Positions 4,208-9,429 of a stretch of DNA of 9,429 bases are shown here, piece by piece. The position numbers and the translations under genes are program-made. This stretch comes from CAYVTV01 sp964454295 (lineage in GTDB: Bacteria; Bacteroidota; Bacteroidia; Bacteroidales; GCA-2748055). The notes under the pieces are model-generated. The model was given only the letters and a program-made list of their open reading frames with translations. It ran no database searches and had not been told where the DNA came from. Position 1 is the stretch's first letter, and each line of letters opens with the position of its first letter. The stretch lies in the NCBI GenBank assembly GCA_964454295.1, contig CAYVTV010000171.1, forward strand, positions 1 through 9,429, read 5' to 3'.

Positions 4208-6397
4208 ATGGCTTATATCAGATTTGAAGCGCTCAAAGAGGTATTCAACCGCCAGCCTCTTGTTGTAGAAGCTCCGTCAGGAAAAGTATCCGATTATTAT
4301 GGATGCAATGTCTTTGATTATGGAAAAATGCGGAAATATTTATCTATGGATGCATATAATAAAGTGATGGAAGCAATTGAAAAAGGAACCAGCATTGACC
4401 GGAAGGTAGCCGACCAGGTAGCATCAGGAATGAAAGCATGGGCTATGGAGAACGGTGTTACACATTACACTCACTGGTTTCACCCCCTGACAGACGGTAC
4501 CGCAGAAAAGCATGATGCATTTATTGAACATGCTCCTTATGGCGGTGTGGTTGAGAACTTTTCGGGAAAACTGCTTGCACAACAGGAACCCGATGCATCT
4601 TCTTTTCCCTCAGGAGGGTTAAGAAACACTTTTGAAGCCAGGGGATATACTGCGTGGGACCCATCCTCTCCTGCGTTTATTATTGGCAACACACTCAGCA
4701 TTCCCACCATCTTTGTTTCGTACACCGGTGATGCACTGGATCATAAAACCCCGCTCATTAAAGCTCTTTCTGCAGTAGATAAAGCTGCAACAGAAGTATG
4801 TCAGTACTTTGACAAGAATGTCACTAAAGTAATTTCAAACCTGGGCTGGGAACAGGAATATTTTCTGGTCGATTCTGCATTATATGAAGCAAGGCCTGAC
4901 CTTTCACTTACCGGAAGAACACTTGTAGGACACTCTTCAGCTAAAGACCAGCAACTCGAAGACCACTACTTTTCTTCAATACCCTGGCGTGTTATAGCGT
5001 TTATGCAAGAATTTGAAATTGAAGCATATAAACTGGGAATCCCGGTAAAAACCAGACATAATGAAGTGGCTCCCAACCAGTTTGAATGCGCCCCCGTTTA
5101 TGAGGAATGTAACCTGGCTGTCGACCACAACCTTCTGATCATGGATCTGGCCAAAAAAATTGCTAAAAAGCATCATTTCGTAGTGTTGTTCCATGAAAAA
5201 CCTTTCTCCGGAATAAACGGATCAGGAAAACATAATAACTGGTCGCTCTCTACCAATACCGGTGTAAACCTGTTATCCCCGGGGAAAAATCCCAAATCTA
5301 ACCTGCAGTTCCTTACATTCCTTGTAAATACCATAACTGCTGTATATAAAAATGCAGACTTGCTGAGGGCAAGTATAAGTTCTGCCGGTAATATGCATCG
5401 CCTCGGAGCCAATGAGGCACCACCTGCTATCATTTCAGTATTCCTTGGAAAACAGCTCAGTGCCATGCTCGATGAGATTGAAACAAAAGTCTCAGCCAAA
5501 AAAATGACCCCCGATGAAAAAACAGAACTAAAACTGAATATAGGAAGGATACCTGAAATATTACTCGATAACACCGACAGAAACAGAACCTCTCCTTTTG
5601 CTTTTACAGGTAACCGTTTTGAGTACCGGGCCGTTGGATCCTCTGCAAACTGCGCAGCAGCAATGATAGCACTTAATGCCGTGGTTGCAGATCAGCTCAC
5701 TGTTTTTAAGAAGGAAGTTGATGCCCTGATTAAAAAAGGCGTCAGAAAAGATGAAGCCATATTCCAGATCTTACGAAAATATATCATTGAATCAAAACCC
5801 ATTCGTTTTGACGGGAACAACTATTGCGACCAATGGAAAAAGGAAGCTGCAAAACGAGGTCTGAAAAACATAAATGACATACCCGAATCCCTTGATGCCT
5901 ACCTTAGAAAGGAATTTATTGAATTGTTCGTAAGAAACGGAGTTTTCTCAGAAAGGGAATTACATGCACGCACAGAAGTGCGCCTGGAAAATTTCACCAA
6001 ACGTATTCAGATCGAATCAAGAGTGCTGGGAGACCTGGTCCTGAACCATATTGTACCAATTGCCATTAAATACCAGACAATGCTGGTGGAAAATGTTACC
6101 GGCCTCAAAGCATTATTCAGCCCTGAAGAATTTAAAGAGGTAGCCGGTGCAAGAATAGAGATGATAAAGGAGATGTCAGGCCACATTTCCTATATCAAAG
6201 CAAAGGTAAGAGACATGGTTGAAGAAAGAAAAAAAGCTAATAAAATTGATGATACCAGAAAAAAAGCAGTTGCCTACTCAAAAAAAGTATATCCCTATCT
6301 GGATGACATCCGTTATCATGTGGATAAACTGGAACTGATGGTGGATAATGAAGAGTGGCCTTTACCAAAATACAGGGAATTGTTATTTACCAGTTAA
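4208..6397 (+). CDS. glnN: Glutamine synthetase type III
   Basis: Cytoplasmic type III glutamine synthetase (GSIII), which makes glutamine from glutamate, ammonia and ATP and is the main ammonia-assimilating enzyme in many Bacteroidetes. The 729 residues match the length typical of GSIII (about 700-730) and far exceed GSI or GSII. Recognisable blocks: 'NGVTHYTHWFHPLTDGTAEKHD' (from 82), WEQEYFL (214-220, catalytic Glu region), KTRHNEVAPNQFECAP (281-296), FHEKPFSGINGSGKHNNWSL (328-347), HRLGANEAPPAI (397-408) and NRFEYRAVGSSAN (469-481, substrate-binding Arg/Glu region). The C-terminal third is GSIII-specific helical sequence. The ATG at 4208 begins MAYIRFEAL, the expected start. No GlnB or amt gene is adjacent. 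The gene diverges from the sigma factor and is followed by a palindrome at 6401-6433. Confidence 0.97.
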   Translation: MAYIRFEALKEVFNRQPLVVEAPSGKVSDYYGCNVFDYGKMRKYLSMDAYNKVMEAIEKGTSIDRKVADQVASGMKAWAMENGVTHYTHWFHPLTDGTAEKHDAFIEHAPYGGVVENFSGKLLAQQEPDASSFPSGGLRNTFEARGYTAWDPSSPAFIIGNTLSIPTIFVSYTGDALDHKTPLIKALSAVDKAATEVCQYFDKNVTKVISNLGWEQEYFLVDSALYEARPDLSLTGRTLVGHSSAKDQQLEDHYFSSIPWRVIAFMQEFEIEAYKLGIPVKTRHNEVAPNQFECAPVYEECNLAVDHNLLIMDLAKKIAKKHHFVVLFHEKPFSGINGSGKHNNWSLSTNTGVNLLSPGKNPKSNLQFLTFLVNTITAVYKNADLLRASISSAGNMHRLGANEAPPAIISVFLGKQLSAMLDEIETKVSAKKMTPDEKTELKLNIGRIPEILLDNTDRNRTSPFAFTGNRFEYRAVGSSANCAAAMIALNAVVADQLTVFKKEVDALIKKGVRKDEAIFQILRKYIIESKPIRFDGNNYCDQWKKEAAKRGLKNINDIPESLDAYLRKEFIELFVRNGVFSERELHARTEVRLENFTKRIQIESRVLGDLVLNHIVPIAIKYQTMLVENVTGLKALFSPEEFKEVAGARIEMIKEMSGHISYIKAKVRDMVEERKKANKIDDTRKKAVAYSKKVYPYLDDIRYHVDKLELMVDNEEWPLPKYRELLFTS

Positions 6398-6400
6398 CGT

Positions 6401-6433
6401 AACCCTGACAGGGTTTCAAACCCTGTCAGGGTT
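6401..6433. repeat. Nested perfect palindrome after glnN
   Basis: AACCCTGACAGGGTTT (6401-6416) and AAACCCTGTCAGGGTT (6418-6433) are exact reverse complements around one base. Each half is itself a palindrome of AACCCTG and CAGGGTT around a central base, so the element can fold as one long hairpin or two small ones. It starts 3 bp after the glnN stop codon. A six-T run follows only at 6446-6451, 12 bases on, so it may end glnN transcription but is not a textbook intrinsic terminator. The same kind of sequence seems to me common between Bacteroidetes genes, from memory only. Confidence 0.85.
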
Positions 6434-6533
6434 AAAGTTATAATATTTTTTAAATATTTTCGTTGAGTATTCTAACAGATTTTTACTTTGTTCATAAAAA
6501 CCATTATTTTTACTGCTTGTAAATAATAGACCA

Positions 6534-8525
6534 ATGAAAAATCTCAGCATACTCATACTTCTGATTATTTTTATCTCTCAGTTTACTGTTCTCACCGCTC
6601 AGAACAACAAGAAAGATAAGGACTACAGGGCAAATGCAGCATTCAGTGCCGGTGGATATTACGAAGCTATTGATCTCTACAAAAATGCTTATAACAAAAT
6701 CAGAGACCGGAATAAAAAAAATGAAATAGTATTCAAAATAGCCGAATGTTACCGCATAACAGGCGAATCTAAAAAAGCTGAAGTGTGGTACAGGAAGGTT
6801 ATAAATGCGGACCTCCAGGACCCTGTCATTTATCTAAGATATGGCGAGATGCTGATGATCAGTGAGAATTATGGTGAAGCTGCTGAACAGTTCAAGAGGT
6901 ACAAAGAACTTGTTCCTGATGATCCCAGGGGTGAAACCGGACTCCGTTCCTGCCAGATAGCTGTGCAATGGATTGAAAATCCAACTAATTATGTGATCGA
7001 AGAAATGAGATTCTTTAACTCACGTCAGAGGGACTTCAGCCCTGCTTTTTCTGAAAGCGACTACAATACACTTTTATTTACATCTAATCGAGACGCTGCA
7101 ACAGGGAAAGCAACTCATGGTGCTACAGGGGAAAATTTCACCGATATTTTCATCTCCAGAATGGACCGTAAAGGTAAGTGGAGTGTTCCCGTCCCCGTTG
7201 GCGGTGAGCTTAGTTCCGAATCAGATGATGGCACTCCAAATGTTTCACACGACTTTAATACCCTTTTTTTCACCCGATGCCCAAAAGGTAAAAATGAAAA
7301 ACTGGGATGCCATATCTTTACATCCCGTAAAAGTGGTCTGGATTGGGCTGAACCGGAAAAAGTGAAAGTCGCTGATGATAGTATTGTTGTTGCACATCCT
7401 GCTATCTCACCGGATAACCTCTCCCTTTATTTCGTTTCCGATATGCCGGGGGGATACGGAGGCAAGGATATCTGGAAGATCACCCGTTCCAATGAAGGCG
7501 GAGAGTGGAGCAGCCCCGTTAACCTCGGTGAAGATATAAATACCACCGGCGATGAAATGTTTCCATATGTACATGCTGACGGGTCATTGTACTTCAGCTC
7601 AGACGGAAGAATCGGGCTGGGCGGACTCGATATTTATAAAGCTATTCTTATGGAAACAGGCCGCTGGTCAATCGAAAACATGAGACCACCTGTAAACTCC
7701 TCTTACGACGACTTCGGAATTGTTTTCGAACATGATACGGAAAGGGGATACTTCACTTCCAACAGAAGAGGACGAGGAAATGACGACATATACTCTTTTC
7801 ACCTTCCTCCACTGAAATTTAACATTTCAGGAATTGTGAGAGATGAAAAATCAAATATGATAATCCGGGGAGCAACTGTAAAATCTATTGGAAGCGACGG
7901 AATCACTATGGAAGCAGTTACCGGAGATGAGGGTGCATTCAGATTTATGCTTAATCCTAATACCGATTACGTTTTTGTTGCAGCAAGGGATGGCTACCTT
8001 AGCGGAAAAGAAAGGGAAACCACCAAAGGACTCGAGAAAAGCACCGACTTTAATACCATCATCTACCTGTCACCGGTCGACCAGGTTATTGAACTTCCAA
8101 ATATTTTTTACGATTTCGCTAAATGGGACCTCAGACCTGAATCTATGGTGTCACTCGATAAACTGGTGGAAACACTCAACGATAACCCAAATGTCACTAT
8201 CGAGTTAATGTCGCATACCGATTCAAGGGGAACCGATCAGGATAATATTATACTCTCGCAAAGAAGAGCACAATCGGTTGTTGACTATCTGATATCCAAA
8301 GGAATAGCTTCTGACCGCCTGCAGGCAAAAGGATACGGTGAAGCAGTTCCAAAAGAAGTGGACGATAAAATTGCTCAGGAATATAACTTCCTCAAACCAG
8401 GCCAGGTTCTTACTGAAGCTTTTATCAATGCACTGCCATCGGTGGAACAACAGGAAAAAGCACACCAGGTAAACAGAAGAACAGAATTCAAAGTGCTTAG
8501 GACCGATTATGTGCCACGGAAGTGA
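6534..8525 (+). CDS. PorE-like TPR / beta-propeller / OmpA envelope protein
   Basis: A 663-residue periplasmic protein that should tie the outer membrane or a secretion machine to peptidoglycan. Order of parts: Sec signal peptide (about 1-22, ending VLTAQ); TPR-like helices (about 28-125); five WD40/PD40 propeller blades, near 168-186, 231-249, 287-314, 340-368 and 391-420, with repeated 'LYFSSD', 'GGxDIY' and 'FTSNR' wording; a carboxypeptidase-regulatory-like beta domain (about 428-513, 'FNISGIVRDEKS'); and a C-terminal OmpA domain (about 520-655). In the latter, D563 of HTDSRG and R578 are 15 apart, like the diaminopimelate-binding Asp/Arg pair of OmpA. This architecture equals that of PorE (PG1058 of Porphyromonas gingivalis), a type IX secretion component, but paralogues are common in the phylum and no other T9SS gene is present, so no symbol is given. 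No lipobox Cys is present. Confidence 0.88.
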   Translation: MKNLSILILLIIFISQFTVLTAQNNKKDKDYRANAAFSAGGYYEAIDLYKNAYNKIRDRNKKNEIVFKIAECYRITGESKKAEVWYRKVINADLQDPVIYLRYGEMLMISENYGEAAEQFKRYKELVPDDPRGETGLRSCQIAVQWIENPTNYVIEEMRFFNSRQRDFSPAFSESDYNTLLFTSNRDAATGKATHGATGENFTDIFISRMDRKGKWSVPVPVGGELSSESDDGTPNVSHDFNTLFFTRCPKGKNEKLGCHIFTSRKSGLDWAEPEKVKVADDSIVVAHPAISPDNLSLYFVSDMPGGYGGKDIWKITRSNEGGEWSSPVNLGEDINTTGDEMFPYVHADGSLYFSSDGRIGLGGLDIYKAILMETGRWSIENMRPPVNSSYDDFGIVFEHDTERGYFTSNRRGRGNDDIYSFHLPPLKFNISGIVRDEKSNMIIRGATVKSIGSDGITMEAVTGDEGAFRFMLNPNTDYVFVAARDGYLSGKERETTKGLEKSTDFNTIIYLSPVDQVIELPNIFYDFAKWDLRPESMVSLDKLVETLNDNPNVTIELMSHTDSRGTDQDNIILSQRRAQSVVDYLISKGIASDRLQAKGYGEAVPKEVDDKIAQEYNFLKPGQVLTEAFINALPSVEQQEKAHQVNRRTEFKVLRTDYVPRK

Positions 8526-8546
8526 AACAGATTTTGAACACGGAAC

Positions 8547-8577
8547 TTGCCTTCATCACTAACTCTTACTATCTTTG
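8547..8577 (+). promoter_or_regulatory. Bacteroidetes-type promoter of purM
   Basis: TTG (8547-8549), 20 bases, then TATCTTTG (8570-8577) fits the Bacteroidetes consensus in both elements and in spacing. Transcription should start around 8584, leaving a leader of about 17 bases before the ATG at 8601. It lies in the 75-bp gap after the envelope-protein gene, so purM is probably transcribed independently of it. No PurR-like operator or riboswitch is visible in so short a leader. Confidence 0.6.
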
Positions 8578-8600
8578 ATCCCGGAAAAACTATCATTTAC

Positions 8601-9429
8601 ATGCCTTACAAATCCCGCTATTCCCTCCGTGGTGTATCATCTCAGAAAGAAGATGTACATAACGCCATAAAAAATATTGATAAAGGCCTGTTTCCAAATG
8701 CATTTTGTAAAATTGTTCCCGATATCCTCTCCGGTGATCCCGGGTATTGTATGATCATGCACGCTGATGGAGCAGGAACCAAATCATCGCTTGCCTATGT
8801 ATACTGGAAGGAAACAGGTGATATTTCAGTCTGGAAAGGAATTGCCCGGGATGCCATCGTCATGAACCTGGACGATCTGATATGTGTGGGAGCCACAAAC
8901 AATATCCTCCTTTCCTCAACTATAGGACGAAATAAAAATAAAATCCCCGGTGAGGTGATTGCAGCCATTATTAATGGCACAGAAGAATTCCTTGAGAAAC
9001 TAAGATCCTATGGGATAGACATATACTCCACAGGAGGAGAAACTGCAGATGTCGGCGACCTGGTCCGGACAATTATCGTTGACTCCACAGTTGTCGCACG
9101 CATTAAAAGAAACAACGTCATCGAAAATAAGATTATGCCCGGTGATGTTATTGTAGCCCTGTCTTCATCCGGACAAGCTGTCTATGAAGATGAATACAAC
9201 GGAGGCATGGGAAGCAACGGATTGACATCAGCAAGACACGACGTTTTTTCTGGTTATCTTGCAAAACTATACCCTGAAAGCTTTGATCCTGAACTCCCCC
9301 CGGAACTGGTGTATTCCGGTAAAATGAAACTTACAGATGAAGCAGAAAACACAGGGACTACCACAGGAAAACTGGTTCTGTCTCCTACCCGTACCTACGC
9401 TCCGGTTGTAAAGAAAATAATTGATGAAT
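8601..9429 (+). CDS. purM: Phosphoribosylformylglycinamidine cyclo-ligase (AIR synthase), partial
   Basis: The open frame runs from the ATG at 8601 off the right edge without a stop (276 codons plus one base seen). The product is PurM, which closes the imidazole ring in purine synthesis: FGAM + ATP gives AIR + ADP + phosphate, in the cytoplasm. Seen in the sequence: start MPYKSRYSLRGVSSQKEDVH; HADGAGTKS (54-62, ATP-binding Asp-Gly loop); MNLDDLICVGA (88-98); STGGETADVGDLVRT (143-157); and GGMGSNGLTSARHDVF (201-216). These deviate from the E. coli wording (DGVGTKL, GGETAEMPG, HSNGYS) but fit the Bacteroidetes lineage, whose full length is about 390 residues, so roughly 110 residues would lie outside the window. 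Start choice is supported by the N-terminal motif and the promoter at 8547-8577. Confidence 0.93.
   Translation, partial: MPYKSRYSLRGVSSQKEDVHNAIKNIDKGLFPNAFCKIVPDILSGDPGYCMIMHADGAGTKSSLAYVYWKETGDISVWKGIARDAIVMNLDDLICVGATNNILLSSTIGRNKNKIPGEVIAAIINGTEEFLEKLRSYGIDIYSTGGETADVGDLVRTIIVDSTVVARIKRNNVIENKIMPGDVIVALSSSGQAVYEDEYNGGMGSNGLTSARHDVFSGYLAKLYPESFDPELPPELVYSGKMKLTDEAENTGTTTGKLVLSPTRTYAPVVKKIIDE

Noticed and set aside
5173..5574. 133-codon open frame on the minus strand
   Set aside because: It lies wholly antisense to conserved glnN sequence and has no recognisable domain.
6463..6490. Promoter for the envelope-protein gene (TTG and TTACTTTG)
   Set aside because: The -7 element has a mismatch in the TA and the spacer is only 17 bases, so the support is too weak.
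8223..8465. 80-codon open frame on the minus strand within the OmpA domain
   Set aside because: Antisense shadow of a well-supported conserved domain.

Overview
The window looks like chromosomal DNA of a member of the Bacteroidota, probably Bacteroidales. The evidence is a 729-residue type III glutamine synthetase of the Bacteroides kind, a multidomain TPR / beta-propeller / OmpA envelope protein typical of this phylum, a PurM of the Bacteroidetes lineage, a serine-type sulfatase, and two promoters matching the phylum's unusual consensus (TTG, 19-21 bp, TAnnTTTG). Shine-Dalgarno sequences are not evident, which also fits. Genus and species cannot be read from the sequence.

Layout. Positions 1-549 carry no credible gene. 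They hold a mosaic of small repeats: degenerate 'CTTCGTGT'-type units, several short palindromes, and tandem arrays with an 8-bp period. Reading leftward, 3889 to 550 is a catabolic cluster: an ECF sigma factor (3889-3332), then, after a 268-bp gap, a sulfatase (3063-1642) and, 9 bp further on, a Tat-exported GH20-like glycosidase (1632-550). The last two look like one transcription unit aimed at a sulfated glycan. There is no FecR-type anti-sigma factor and no SusC/SusD pair in the window.

The sigma gene diverges from the rightward genes across a 318-bp intergenic region. That region holds a well-formed promoter for the sigma gene and a roughly 100-bp imperfect palindrome built of CTCTGTGTA-like units. 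Rightward genes are glnN (4208-6397, ammonia assimilation), a nested palindrome (6401-6433), a PorE-like envelope protein (6534-8525), and purM (8601 to the window edge, incomplete), which has its own near-perfect promoter. These three look like separately transcribed housekeeping or envelope genes, not one pathway.

No mobile element, phage, CRISPR array, tRNA or rRNA was seen, and no clearly novel multi-gene system. The points most worth a second look are the small sigma / sulfatase / glycosidase cluster, a G8 tract inside the sulfatase gene, the large palindrome between the divergent genes, and the 8-bp-period repeat mosaic at the left edge.
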